From contig NZ_JAPUBT010000014.1 of assembly GCF_030397665.1 (NCBI RefSeq), positions 68,744-132,743 of the forward strand: a DNA stretch of 64,000 nucleotides, given 5' to 3'. A program made the position numbers and the translations under genes. Origin of the DNA: Janthinobacterium sp. SUN073. Its GTDB lineage: Bacteria > Pseudomonadota > Gammaproteobacteria > Burkholderiales > Burkholderiaceae_D. Below the pieces are notes generated by a model. The model saw nothing but the letters and a program-made list of their open reading frames with translations, made no database searches and was not told the DNA's origin. This document shows, piece by piece, positions 8,663 to 17,534 of this stretch; position 1 is the first letter of the stretch; each line of letters opens with the position of its first letter.

Positions 8663-10822
8663 TTAGCGGATGCGCATGCCAGGTTCGGCGCCCGGCCACG
8701 GGTTCAGGATGTAGATGCCCGGATTGGCCTTCTCGTCGGCGGCGGACGCTGCCATGACCATGCCTTCCGAAATGCCGAACTTCATCTTGCGCGGCGCCAG
8801 GTTGGCCACCAGCACGGTCAGCTTGCCGACCAGTTCTTCCGGCTGGTAGGCCGAGCGGATACCCGAGAAGACATTGCGCAAGCGGCCTTCGCCCGCGTCC
8901 AGCGTCAGGCGCAGCAGCTTGTCGGAACCGTCCACCAGTTCGCAGTTGACGATTTTGGCGATGCGCAGGTCGACCTTGAGGAAGTCGTCGATCTTGATCT
9001 CGGGCGCCAGTTCTTCGATGGCGGCAGCGGTGGCAGCTTCAGGCGCTGCTGCGTCGTTGGCGGCGTCGCCGGCCGGTGCGGCGATGGCGGCGGCTGCTTG
9101 CGGCGCGTCAAACAGCGCTTCGATCATCTTCGCATCCATGCGCGTCATCAAATGGCTGTAGGCGCCGATGGTGCGGCCCAGCATGCTGTTTGCGACGGCG
9201 TCGCCGAATACTTGCGTATCCGCCCAAGTGAACTCGGCGTCGTTGAGGAACGAGGCCACGTTCTTGGCCACGCCCGGCAGGACTGGCGACAGCAGGATCG
9301 TCAACTGGCGGAACAGGATCAGGGCCGTGGTGCACACGTCGTGTAACTCGGCTGTTTTTTCCGCATCCTTGGCCAAAATCCACGGCTTGTTTTCATCGAC
9401 ATACTGGTTGGTGATGTCGGCGATTTCCATGATTTCGCGCAAGGCCTTGCCGAATTCGCGGTTCTCGAAGTGCGCGGCGATGCTGGCCTGGCGTTCGACG
9501 ATGACGCCGTTGACGTCCACCGTCAGCGCGCGGTTGATCCAGCTTTGCGCGCCTTCCGACAGCGTTGATGCCAGCTTGCCGTCGAAACGCTTGGCGATGA
9601 AGCCGGCGCAGCGGCTGGCGATGTTCACGTACTTGCCGATCAGGTCGCTGTTCACGCGGGCGACAAAATCTTCGCCGTTGAAGTCCAGGTCTTCCACTTT
9701 CGAGTTCAGCTTGAAGGCGATGTAGTAGCGCAGCCATTCCGGGTTCATGCCCAGGTCGAGGTAGCGCAGCGGCGAGATGCCCGTGCCGCGCGACTTCGAC
9801 ATCTTTTCATTGTTGACCGTCAGGAAGCCGTGGACGTTGACTTTCAGTTTGTCGATCACCGGGTGATTGGCGAACTTCAGCATGGCGGGCCAGAACAGCA
9901 AATGGAAGGAGACGATATCCTTGCCGATGAAGTGGATCTGTTCCGTCGATGGGTCATTCAGCAAGGCGTCGAAATCGATGCCTTTCTTGTCGCAATAGTT
10001 TTTCAGGCTGGCCAGGTAGCCGACGGGCGCGTCCATCCACACATAGAAGAACTTGCCCGGCGCATCGGGAATCGGGATGCCGAAGTAGGGTGCGTCGCGC
10101 GAAATATCCCAGTCGGCCAGCTTTTCACCCGCTTCGCCCAGCCATTCGCTGACCTTGTTGACCATTTCAGGCTGCAAGCGGCCTGGCGTATTGAGCCAGC
10201 TTTTCAGGAATTCGAAGCAGCGCGGGTCGGACAGCTTGAAGAAATACTGTTCCGACGGCTTCATCACGGGCGTCGCGTTGGTAAACACGGAGAACGGGTT
10301 GACCAGGTCGGTTGGCTGGTAGGCCGCGCCGCACACTTCGCAATTGTCGCCGTACTGGTTCTTGGCGCCGCATTTCGGGCATTCGCCCTTGATGTTGCGG
10401 TCGGCCAGGAACATGCCTTTGACCGGATCGAAGAAGCGGTCGACGGTTTTCGTGACGATCAGGCCCGTATCGCGCAGCTTGCGGTAGATCGATTGCGACA
10501 GGTCGACGTTTTCCGGCGAATCGGTCGAATACCAGTTGTCGAAGGCGATATGGAAGCCATCGAGGTACTGGGCGCGGCCGGCGGCGATGTTGGCGACGAA
10601 TTGCTGCGGCGTGATGCCTTCCTTTTCGGCGGCGATCATGATGGGCGTGCCATGCGTATCGTCGGCGCCCACAAAGTGCACTTCACGGCCGGCGGCGCCA
10701 TCGCGTTGCATTCGCTGGAACCGGACCCAGATATCGGCCTGGATGTATTCCATGATGTGGCCAATGTGAAAAGCGGCGTTTGCGTAAGGCAGGGCAGTGG
10801 TGACGAACAGCTTGCGAGTCAT
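8663..10822 (-). CDS. metG: Methionyl-tRNA synthetase
   Basis: Charges tRNA-Met and initiator tRNA. 719 residues from the ATG at 10822 (TRKLFVTTALPYANAAFHIG). An earlier in-frame start would add 50 unconserved residues. The class I HIGH signature is AFHIGH and KMSKS is NEKMSKSRG. The zinc knuckle carries CPKC and CEVC. The C-terminal ~110 residues form the EMAP/Trbp-like tRNA-binding OB fold (DDFLKVDLRIAKI onwards) used for dimerisation. An Ala-rich linker joins the two parts. It is transcribed divergently from apbC. Confidence 0.97.
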   Translation of the reverse strand: MTRKLFVTTALPYANAAFHIGHIMEYIQADIWVRFQRMQRDGAAGREVHFVGADDTHGTPIMIAAEKEGITPQQFVANIAAGRAQYLDGFHIAFDNWYSTDSPENVDLSQSIYRKLRDTGLIVTKTVDRFFDPVKGMFLADRNIKGECPKCGAKNQYGDNCEVCGAAYQPTDLVNPFSVFTNATPVMKPSEQYFFKLSDPRCFEFLKSWLNTPGRLQPEMVNKVSEWLGEAGEKLADWDISRDAPYFGIPIPDAPGKFFYVWMDAPVGYLASLKNYCDKKGIDFDALLNDPSTEQIHFIGKDIVSFHLLFWPAMLKFANHPVIDKLKVNVHGFLTVNNEKMSKSRGTGISPLRYLDLGMNPEWLRYYIAFKLNSKVEDLDFNGEDFVARVNSDLIGKYVNIASRCAGFIAKRFDGKLASTLSEGAQSWINRALTVDVNGVIVERQASIAAHFENREFGKALREIMEIADITNQYVDENKPWILAKDAEKTAELHDVCTTALILFRQLTILLSPVLPGVAKNVASFLNDAEFTWADTQVFGDAVANSMLGRTIGAYSHLMTRMDAKMIEALFDAPQAAAAIAAPAGDAANDAAAPEAATAAAIEELAPEIKIDDFLKVDLRIAKIVNCELVDGSDKLLRLTLDAGEGRLRNVFSGIRSAYQPEELVGKLTVLVANLAPRKMKFGISEGMVMAASAADEKANPGIYILNPWPGAEPGMRIR

Positions 10823-10982
10823 GATTGATGCACTTTTGGGATGGATAATAGGGCATTTTAACAGCGGAAAGGCAATATGAGCAGATGCCGCGCTGGCAAG
10901 TGGTGCTTTTGCCGCCATCGCGCCATGCAAATTTGCGCTAGACTGCGCGTATTGCACATATGTAGTACACACGGAGATTTAC

Positions 10983-12071
10983 ATGAGCATCACAGTAGAA
11001 GACGTCAAGGCCGCTCTGGCCCAGGTTATTGATCCAAATACACATAAAGATTTCGTTTCCAGTAAAACCGTCAAGAATCTGAAGGTCGATGGCAATGATA
11101 TTTCCCTCGACATCGAGCTGGGCTACCCTGCCAAAAGCCAGATCGACCTGATCCGCAAGTCCGTGCTGGCCGCCCTGCGCGTGCTGCCGGGCGTGGGCAA
11201 CGTCAGCGTGGGCGTGTCGTCGAAAATCATTTCGCACACGGTGCAGCGCGGCTTGAAGCCGATGAGCAATGTGAAAAACATCATTGCCGTCGCTTCCGGC
11301 AAGGGTGGTGTTGGCAAATCGACCACGGCCGTCAACCTGGCCCTGGCCCTGGCGGCCGAAGGCGCCACCGTCGGCATGCTCGACGCCGATATCTATGGCC
11401 CGTCGCAGCCGATGATGCTGGGCATCAGCGGCCAGCCGAAAACGCTCGACGGCAAGAGCATGGAGCCGATGGAAAACCACGGCCTGCAAGTGTCGTCTAT
11501 CGGCTTCATGATCGATCCGGACGAACCGATGGTGTGGCGCGGCCCGATGGTCACGCAAGCCTTGCAGCAACTGCTGGACCAGACCAACTGGCGCGACCTC
11601 GATTACCTGATCGTCGACATGCCGCCAGGCACGGGCGACATTCAGCTGACCCTGTCGCAGAAAGTGCCCGTCACGGGCGCCGTCATCGTCACGACGCCGC
11701 AGGACATCGCGCTGCTGGACGCGCGCAAGGGCTTGAAAATGTTCGAGAAGGTCGGCATCCCGATCCTGGGCGTGGTGGAAAACATGAGCACGCACATCTG
11801 CTCGAACTGCGGCCATGCGGAAGAAATCTTCGGCGCCGGCGGCGGCGCGAAGATGTGCGCCGACTTCGGCGTGGAATTCCTCGGCGCCTTGCCGCTGACC
11901 ATGGCGATCCGCCAGCAGACGGATTCGGGCACGCCGACCGTCGTGGCCGAGCCAGATGGCCCTGTTGCCGAGATCTACAAGCAGATCGCCCGCACCATCG
12001 CGATCAAGGTGGCGGAAAAGGCGAAGGATATGACCAGCAAGTTCCCGAGTATCGTTATTAAAAACGACTGA
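10983..12071 (+). CDS. apbC: Mrp/ApbC family iron-sulfur cluster carrier ATPase
   Basis: P-loop NTPase that binds and transfers 4Fe-4S clusters. 362 residues. The N-terminal MIP18/DUF59-like domain covers about 1-85. The deviant Walker A is ASGKGGVGKSTT at about 104, Walker B-like DMPPGTGD is near 214, and the cluster-ligand CxxC is in CSNCGH. ACGGAG lies 7 nt before the ATG. It is divergent from metG with 160 bp between, and is followed by the nested inverted repeat at 12073. Confidence 0.95.
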   Translation: MSITVEDVKAALAQVIDPNTHKDFVSSKTVKNLKVDGNDISLDIELGYPAKSQIDLIRKSVLAALRVLPGVGNVSVGVSSKIISHTVQRGLKPMSNVKNIIAVASGKGGVGKSTTAVNLALALAAEGATVGMLDADIYGPSQPMMLGISGQPKTLDGKSMEPMENHGLQVSSIGFMIDPDEPMVWRGPMVTQALQQLLDQTNWRDLDYLIVDMPPGTGDIQLTLSQKVPVTGAVIVTTPQDIALLDARKGLKMFEKVGIPILGVVENMSTHICSNCGHAEEIFGAGGGAKMCADFGVEFLGALPLTMAIRQQTDSGTPTVVAEPDGPVAEIYKQIARTIAIKVAEKAKDMTSKFPSIVIKND

Positions 12072-12072
12072 T

Positions 12073-12135
12073 TTAACCCAAGGCAGAGACCGGGGTCGAA
12101 CCCTCAGGGTTCGACCCCGGCCCTTCATGGGTTAA
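12073..12135. repeat. Nested inverted repeat, copy 1 (structured intergenic element)
   Basis: The outer stem TTAACCCA (12073-12080) pairs with TGGGTTAA (12128-12135). The inner perfect 15-bp stem CCGGGGTCGAACCCT / AGGGTTCGACCCCGG (12090-12120) has a 1-nt centre. It begins 1 bp after the apbC stop. The same architecture recurs at 14435-14499 with a compensatory change in the inner stem. It could act as a transcription barrier or 3' mRNA stabiliser, but no U-run follows. Confidence 0.75.
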
Positions 12136-12207
12136 CAATCCGGCGCCATGGTCGTCAGTAATATGGTTTCATGCAGTCCGTGTTGTTACTAAACAAGAGG
12201 AGACATC

Positions 12208-12615
12208 ATGCACCTGAACACTGTATTCCTGCGCCAAGCCGCAGCCGTGGTTGTTGGCAGCCTGCTGGCCGCCAGCGCCTTTGCCCAATCCGTATCATTT
12301 GTCGAGCCCGTCGATGGCGCGACAGTGACCAGCCCGTTCAAAGTCAAGTTTGCCGTCAGCGGCATGGACATCAAGCCGGCCGGCGACATGACGGCCAAGA
12401 CGGGCCACCATCATCTGCTCATCAATATGGGGCCGATGAAGGCGGGCGAGATGATACCCATGGATGACAAACATTTGCATTTCGGCAAAGGTCAGACGGA
12501 AACGGACGTCACCTTGCCACCGGGCCAGTACACGCTCACCATGCAGTTCGCCAACGGCGCGCACCAGTCGTATGGGCCGGAGTTGAGTAAAAGCATCAAG
12601 GTGACGGTCAAGTAA
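12208..12615 (+). CDS. Secreted DUF4399 domain protein
   Basis: 135-residue periplasmic protein with a Sec signal peptide (about 1-26, cleavage after SAFA). The mature part is a single DUF4399 domain. It opens with VSFVEPVDGATVTSPFKV and has the His cluster KTGHHHLLI, then HLHFGKGQTET and LPPGQYTLTMQF. The family is of unknown function; the clustered His residues suggest, but do not show, metal binding. AAGAGGAGA precedes the ATG. It stands alone with its own terminator. Confidence 0.9.
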   Translation: MHLNTVFLRQAAAVVVGSLLAASAFAQSVSFVEPVDGATVTSPFKVKFAVSGMDIKPAGDMTAKTGHHHLLINMGPMKAGEMIPMDDKHLHFGKGQTETDVTLPPGQYTLTMQFANGAHQSYGPELSKSIKVTVK

Positions 12616-12642
12616 TCGCGCATATTGATTCATGTCGGCATC

Positions 12643-12676
12643 AGGCCGGGTTCCAGCGATGGTGCCCGGCCTTTTT
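12643..12676 (+). terminator. Intrinsic terminator after the DUF4399 gene
   Basis: AGGCCGGG and CCCGGCCT form an 8-bp stem around a 14-nt loop, followed by TTTTT. Confidence 0.85.
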
Positions 12677-12754
12677 CATGGTCGTGCTTCTTGTCATCAT
12701 TGCGTCATACAGTTTGCGTATGCTGCCCGGTGGCCTAACTTTGGATGAGTGCAT

Positions 12755-14431
12755 ATGAGCAAGAATTTCTCCCTTTCCCGGCAACTGGCGCAGGCGCTGC
12801 TGCTGGTAGCTGGCGTGGCGGCGTGCCAGGCGCATGCGGCCAAAGTGGTTCCCACGACTGCGGCGCAGCCGAAGCTGGTGGTGGTGCTGGTGGTGGATGG
12901 CTTGCCGCAGGAGCAGGTGACGCGCTACCGCGACCAGTTCGGCCAGGGCGGTTTCCGCCGCCTGCTGGAGCATGGCGCGTGGTTCAGCGATGCGCACCAG
13001 GCGCATGGCATCACGGTGACCGCCATCGGCCACTCGGCCGTGCTGTCGGGCGCTTACCCGTACCAGCATGGCGTGATCGGCAATAACTGGATCGATCCCG
13101 TGACCAAGAAATCCGTGTACTGCACCGAGGATGGCAATTTCCACTACATCGGCGAAGCAACACAGCCCGACGACGGCACCGCGCCGACCAAGCTGCGCGT
13201 CAGCACCTTGGGCGACGAGCTGCGCTATGCCACGGGTGACAAGGCCAAGGTCGTCACCGTCTCGGGCAAGGACCGCGGCGCCATCCTGCTGGCCGGGAAA
13301 ACGGGCACGGCCTATATGTACATGGAAAAGACGGGCAATTTCGCCAGCAGCACTTATTACATGCAGCAGCATCCGCAATGGGTGCAGCGCTACCAGGCAG
13401 CCAAGCCGCAGGATCGCTACTACGGCAAGAGCTGGACGCCTTTGCTGGCCGACAGCGCCTACGCCAATGACGCGCGCGAGGACATCGTGCCGGCCAAGCC
13501 GGGCGCGCGCAACACCTTCCCGTTCGCCTATTACAGCGACAGCGGCAAGCTCGATGGCGAGTACTACAGCCGCTTGAAGTCCGGTCCCTTCCTCGATGAG
13601 CTGACCCTGGAATTCGCCCGCGCCGCCGTCGATGGCGAGAACCTGGGCCGCAACCCGGCCGGCGTGCCCGATATCCTCGGCGTGAGCCTGTCCGCGCACG
13701 ACTATGTGAACCATGCCTACGGCCCGGAAAGCAGGATGTCGCACGACCACCTGCAGCGCCTGGACCGCATGCTGGCCGGCTTCTTTGCCGACCTGGATAA
13801 AAAAGTCGGCATGGACAACGTGCTGGTGGTGCTGACGGCCGACCATGGCTTTGCCAACGTGCCGGAATTTGCTGAAACACGGGGCTTCTCGGCCAAGCGC
13901 ATCGACGGCGCCAAACTGGTCGATGGCTTGAACCAGCACCTGGCAACGACCCTGGGCATCGATAAACTGGTGACGACGTCGTCGCTGCCGAATATCTACC
14001 TCGATTACGGGCTGGCGGAAAAGAGCGGCGTCCATCGCGCCGCGCTGGAAGACGCGGCTTCCCGCTTCCTGTTGCAGCAGGACGGTCTGGCGCAGGTCTA
14101 CACGCGCACGCAAATGGAAACGGGCGCCGTCGCCACGCGCATGGACACCCTGATGCGCCGCGCCTGGAACCGCCAGCTGTCGGGCGACCTGATGGTCGTC
14201 ACAAAGCCGGCCTGGTACTTCGGCAAGGGCAGCGGCGGCACCTCGCACGGCACGCCGTACACCTATGACACCAACGTGCCGCTGATGGTCTTTGGCCCGC
14301 GCTGGATCAAACCGGGCGCCTATGGCCAGTACGCGGAAGTGGTCGACATCGCGCCGACCCTGGCCCATCTGCTGCGCATACGCCAGCCATCGGCGTCGGA
14401 AGGGCGGGTGTTGACGGAGGTGGTGCGGTAA
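12755..14431 (+). CDS. Alkaline phosphatase family protein (PafA-like)
   Basis: Secreted phosphomonoesterase of the alkaline-phosphatase superfamily, likely periplasmic. It has a signal peptide (residues 1 to about 28). The metal-binding Asp is in VVLVVDGLPQEQ and the probable nucleophile Thr in TAIGHSAVLSG. Other metal ligands are in SAHDYVNHAYGP and LTADHGFANVPEF, and SHGTPYTYD lies near the C-terminus. Threonine as nucleophile is the PafA-type arrangement. I use the ATG at 12755 (558 residues) with GGAT upstream; a GTG at 12749 would add two residues. Flanked on the 3' side by the second nested repeat. Confidence 0.9.
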   Translation: MSKNFSLSRQLAQALLLVAGVAACQAHAAKVVPTTAAQPKLVVVLVVDGLPQEQVTRYRDQFGQGGFRRLLEHGAWFSDAHQAHGITVTAIGHSAVLSGAYPYQHGVIGNNWIDPVTKKSVYCTEDGNFHYIGEATQPDDGTAPTKLRVSTLGDELRYATGDKAKVVTVSGKDRGAILLAGKTGTAYMYMEKTGNFASSTYYMQQHPQWVQRYQAAKPQDRYYGKSWTPLLADSAYANDAREDIVPAKPGARNTFPFAYYSDSGKLDGEYYSRLKSGPFLDELTLEFARAAVDGENLGRNPAGVPDILGVSLSAHDYVNHAYGPESRMSHDHLQRLDRMLAGFFADLDKKVGMDNVLVVLTADHGFANVPEFAETRGFSAKRIDGAKLVDGLNQHLATTLGIDKLVTTSSLPNIYLDYGLAEKSGVHRAALEDAASRFLLQQDGLAQVYTRTQMETGAVATRMDTLMRRAWNRQLSGDLMVVTKPAWYFGKGSGGTSHGTPYTYDTNVPLMVFGPRWIKPGAYGQYAEVVDIAPTLAHLLRIRQPSASEGRVLTEVVR

Positions 14432-14434
14432 AAG

Positions 14435-14499
14435 AACCCAACGGCGAAAATGCCGGGGTCGGACCCTGAGGGTCCGACCCCAGGGTTTGCATGTGGGTT
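14435..14499. repeat. Nested inverted repeat, copy 2
   Basis: The outer stem AACCCA (14435-14440) pairs with TGGGTT (14494-14499). The inner perfect stem GGGGTCGGACCCT / AGGGTCCGACCCC (14455-14481) has a 1-nt centre. It begins 4 bp after the phosphatase stop codon. Compared with copy 1, an A-T pair of the inner stem is replaced by G-C on both arms, so pairing is kept. Confidence 0.75.
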
Positions 14500-14515
14500 G
14501 GCCGTTAAAAAGGCA

Positions 14516-16078
14516 CTACAACAGCCAGTCTATCGGCAGCAGCGACAGAATAGCCACCCCCATGCGCTTCCACACGCTGGTGCCCGGTTCCGTGTCGTAG
14601 CGCGTGGTGGCGCCGCTGGCGTCGCGGGCGATCCAGTACAGAGCGCCGTCGTCGCCCAGCAGCACCTGGTAGGCGCGCTGCGGGATGGTGGTGCGCATGG
14701 CCAGGCCCAGCTGGCTGGCCAGCGCGGGGCTGTCGATGACGAGGCCCATTTCCGTGTTCAACTCGATCGAGCGCGGGTCGAAGTTGAACGAGCCGACAAA
14801 GATGCGCCTGTCATCGACGGCAAAGGTCTTCGCATGCAGGCTCGATGCGGAACTGCCCAGGTGGCCTGGCTGCGCGCGCGCATCGCCGCGTTCCCACGAG
14901 CGGCGCGATTCATACAGCAGCACGCCCGCTTCCAGCAGAGGCTTTCTCCACTTCGCATAGCCCGCATGCACGGCCGCCACATCGGTCGCTTCCAGCGCAT
15001 TCGTCAGGATGCGCACGCCCACGCCTTTTTTTGCCAGGTCGGCAAAGGCCTGTGTGCCGGATTTGCCGGGCACGAAATACGGCGACACCAGATCGACTTC
15101 CTTTTCCGGCACGCCCAGCAGGTTTTGCAGGTTTTTCGCCACGCCCGTGCCGGGCCTGGCCTTGTCCAGCACCTTGGCCGGGTCGTCGCTGACCATGCGC
15201 GTGCGCGCCCATTCGAAGGGCAGGGTGCGTTCCATCATCTGCCTGACGAAGGGCGAAGTGCGCAGCGCCTGCACGTATTCCTCGGCGGCCCTGGTGTCGT
15301 CGATGCGGTCCGCTTCGGCGGCGATGGTGGCCGCGTCGCCCTCGACTGGGCTGGTCAGCAGCAGCCGGGCCGGGTAGGCCGAGGCGCTGTTCCAATAGCG
15401 GTCGAAATCCTGCGAGACCTCGTCGACGACGGGGCCGACGGCCAGCACGTCCAGGTCGGCAAACAGCACGTCGCCGGCCGCGCCAAAATATTCATCGCCC
15501 ACATTGCGTCCACCGACGATGGTGGCGTGGTTATCGGCCGTAAACGATTTATTGTGCATGCGCCGGTTGAGGCGTGAAAAATCGGTGGCAAAGGCGAGCG
15601 CGCGCGGCGCGCGGGGCACGAAGGGATTGAACAGGCGGATTTCCAGATTCTGCTGCTTGCCCAGCATGCTCAGTGTCTGGTCCAGGCCCGCCGTGTTGTT
15701 ATCGTCGAGCAGCAGGCGCACGCGCACACCCCGTTCGGCCGCCTGGCGCAGGGCGTCGAACAGCAGCGTGCCCGTGATGTCCTTGTGCCAGATGTAGTAC
15801 TGCACGTCCAGGCTGCGCTGCGCGGCGGCGGCCAGCAGCGCGCGCGCGGCAAAGGCGTCGCGCCCGTCGACCAGCGGGTAAATGCCGGATACGCCGGGAT
15901 GCTGCGCCACCAGCGGCGCAATGGCCGTGGCTAATTTGGTCTGCGCCGTATCCGTGATGACGGTGGAGGGAATGCGGCCTTCCAGCGAAGGCAGTGAAGC
16001 GCAGCCGGCGAGGACGGCGGACAGCAGCAGGGGCAGCAGCAGCCGGGTGGCGCTGGGGAAGGGTGCTTGGGCGGGCAT
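14516..16078 (-). CDS. Phospholipase D family lipoprotein (cardiolipin synthase-like)
   Basis: 520 residues with a lipobox LAGC near residue 25, so probably lipid-anchored in the envelope. It carries two HKD catalytic motifs: HNKSFTAD followed by GGRNVGDEYF, and HAKTFAVDDRRIFVGSFNFDPRS. The layout matches ClsC/YmdC-type phospholipases, which make cardiolipin by phosphatidyl transfer, rather than nucleases. No YmdB partner is adjacent. The exact phospholipid reaction is inferred from family resemblance. Confidence 0.9.
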   Translation of the reverse strand: MPAQAPFPSATRLLLPLLLSAVLAGCASLPSLEGRIPSTVITDTAQTKLATAIAPLVAQHPGVSGIYPLVDGRDAFAARALLAAAAQRSLDVQYYIWHKDITGTLLFDALRQAAERGVRVRLLLDDNNTAGLDQTLSMLGKQQNLEIRLFNPFVPRAPRALAFATDFSRLNRRMHNKSFTADNHATIVGGRNVGDEYFGAAGDVLFADLDVLAVGPVVDEVSQDFDRYWNSASAYPARLLLTSPVEGDAATIAAEADRIDDTRAAEEYVQALRTSPFVRQMMERTLPFEWARTRMVSDDPAKVLDKARPGTGVAKNLQNLLGVPEKEVDLVSPYFVPGKSGTQAFADLAKKGVGVRILTNALEATDVAAVHAGYAKWRKPLLEAGVLLYESRRSWERGDARAQPGHLGSSASSLHAKTFAVDDRRIFVGSFNFDPRSIELNTEMGLVIDSPALASQLGLAMRTTIPQRAYQVLLGDDGALYWIARDASGATTRYDTEPGTSVWKRMGVAILSLLPIDWLL

Positions 16079-16141
16079 GGCAGGCTTTCATCGAATTGCC
16101 CCGATGTTAGCAGATGCGCATGCCCGCACGCGGGGGAGGTT

Positions 16142-17380
16142 TTACAGTTGTTCCAGCGCGATCAGCTCGGCCACCGTCTGGCGGCGGCGGATCAAACGGG
16201 ATTGCGCCCCATCGACCAGGTATTCGGCCGCATGCGGGCGGCTGTTGTAGTTCGACGACATCGACGCGCCATACGCACCCGCGCCTTCGAACACCACGTA
16301 GTCGCCCACCTGCGCTGCCGGCAACAAACGGGTTTCCACCACGCCGCCATCGCGCTGGGTAAACACGTCGCCCGATTCGCACAGGGGACCGCCGACCACG
16401 GTGGCCTGTTGCGTGTCCAGTGCGCGGCCGTCGTGCGCGATGACCGACATTGCATGGTAGCTGCCGTACATGGCGGGGCGCATCAGTTCATTGAAGCCCG
16501 TATCGAGCAAGGTGAAGTGGTTGCCGCCCATTTGCTTGGTGGCGCGCACTTCGGCCACCAGCAGGCCCGCGTCGGCCACGAGGAAGCGGCCCGGTTCGAT
16601 TTCCAGGTGCACGCGATGGCCCAGGTGCGCCTCGATCTGCTTGCGCGCCGCATCCCACAGCTGGAAGTAGTGGTCCGTGTCGACCGGCTGCTCGCCTTCG
16701 CGGTAGGGGACGGACAGGCCGCCGCCCGTGGAAATGGCTTCGATGTCGTGGCCCATGTTCTTGACCAGGTCGACCATGGTGCCGCAGACGGTTTCCAGGT
16801 GGCTGTAGTCGACGCCTGAGCCGATGTGCATGTGCAGGCCCACCAGGTGCAGGCCATGCGCGCGGATGACGGCCAGCGCCTCCGGCAGCTCTTCGTGCCA
16901 GATACCGTGCTTGCTGTTTTCGCCGCCCGTATTGGTCTTGTTGCTGTGGCCATGGCCATAGCCGGGATTGATGCGCAGCCAGATGCGGTGACCGGGCGAC
17001 ACGGGACCCAGCTGGCGCAGCATGTCGACAGAGCCGCAATTGACTTCGATCTTGGCTGCCGCCACGCGCGCCAGGGTGGCGCGGTCGAACAGGTCGCAGG
17101 TGAATACCAGACCGGCGGCGCCGTTGGTTTGCGCCGGCGTAAAGCCTGCCTGCAGCGCGCGCTCGATCTCGCCCAGCGAGACGGCGTCCACGTGCACGCC
17201 CGCTTCGCGCATCAGGGTGAGAAGATGGATGTTCGAGTTGGCCTTTTGCGCGAAGCGCACCGTGTCGAACTGTGCCAGCTGCGCCACGCGGGCGCGGATG
17301 GTGGCCGCGTCATACACCCACAGGGGCGTGCCGTGTTCCTGGGCGAGTTGGGCGAGGGTGGCGTCTGACACTGGTTTCAT
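16142..17380 (-). CDS. lysA: Diaminopimelate decarboxylase
   Basis: PLP-dependent decarboxylation of meso-diaminopimelate to L-lysine, the last step of lysine synthesis. 412 residues from the ATG at 17380; an upstream in-frame start adds 47 unconserved residues. The PLP lysine is in FAQKANSN, the Gly-rich phosphate loop in STGGGLSVPY, and the catalytic Cys in CESGDVF. It is divergent from a LysR-type gene with 154 bp between, the classic lysA/lysR arrangement. Confidence 0.95.
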   Translation of the reverse strand: MKPVSDATLAQLAQEHGTPLWVYDAATIRARVAQLAQFDTVRFAQKANSNIHLLTLMREAGVHVDAVSLGEIERALQAGFTPAQTNGAAGLVFTCDLFDRATLARVAAAKIEVNCGSVDMLRQLGPVSPGHRIWLRINPGYGHGHSNKTNTGGENSKHGIWHEELPEALAVIRAHGLHLVGLHMHIGSGVDYSHLETVCGTMVDLVKNMGHDIEAISTGGGLSVPYREGEQPVDTDHYFQLWDAARKQIEAHLGHRVHLEIEPGRFLVADAGLLVAEVRATKQMGGNHFTLLDTGFNELMRPAMYGSYHAMSVIAHDGRALDTQQATVVGGPLCESGDVFTQRDGGVVETRLLPAAQVGDYVVFEGAGAYGASMSSNYNSRPHAAEYLVDGAQSRLIRRRQTVAELIALEQL

Positions 17381-17534
17381 GGTGGTTGTCTTTATCGTTT
17401 GATGGGTGGTGTCGGAGGTGGTGTCGGATTGCGCGCTTTGCGCTAGTCCGACCCACGTGCCGATCATGATGCGGGTTTTCTTTGTAAACATAAAATATCC
17501 ATTTAGGCCTACCTTATTCATTTATGATATGGGC

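Noticed and set aside
17381..17534. Lysine riboswitch in the lysA leader
   Set aside because: The gap is only 154 bp, shows no recognisable lysine-element core, and the divergent LysR gene already explains control.
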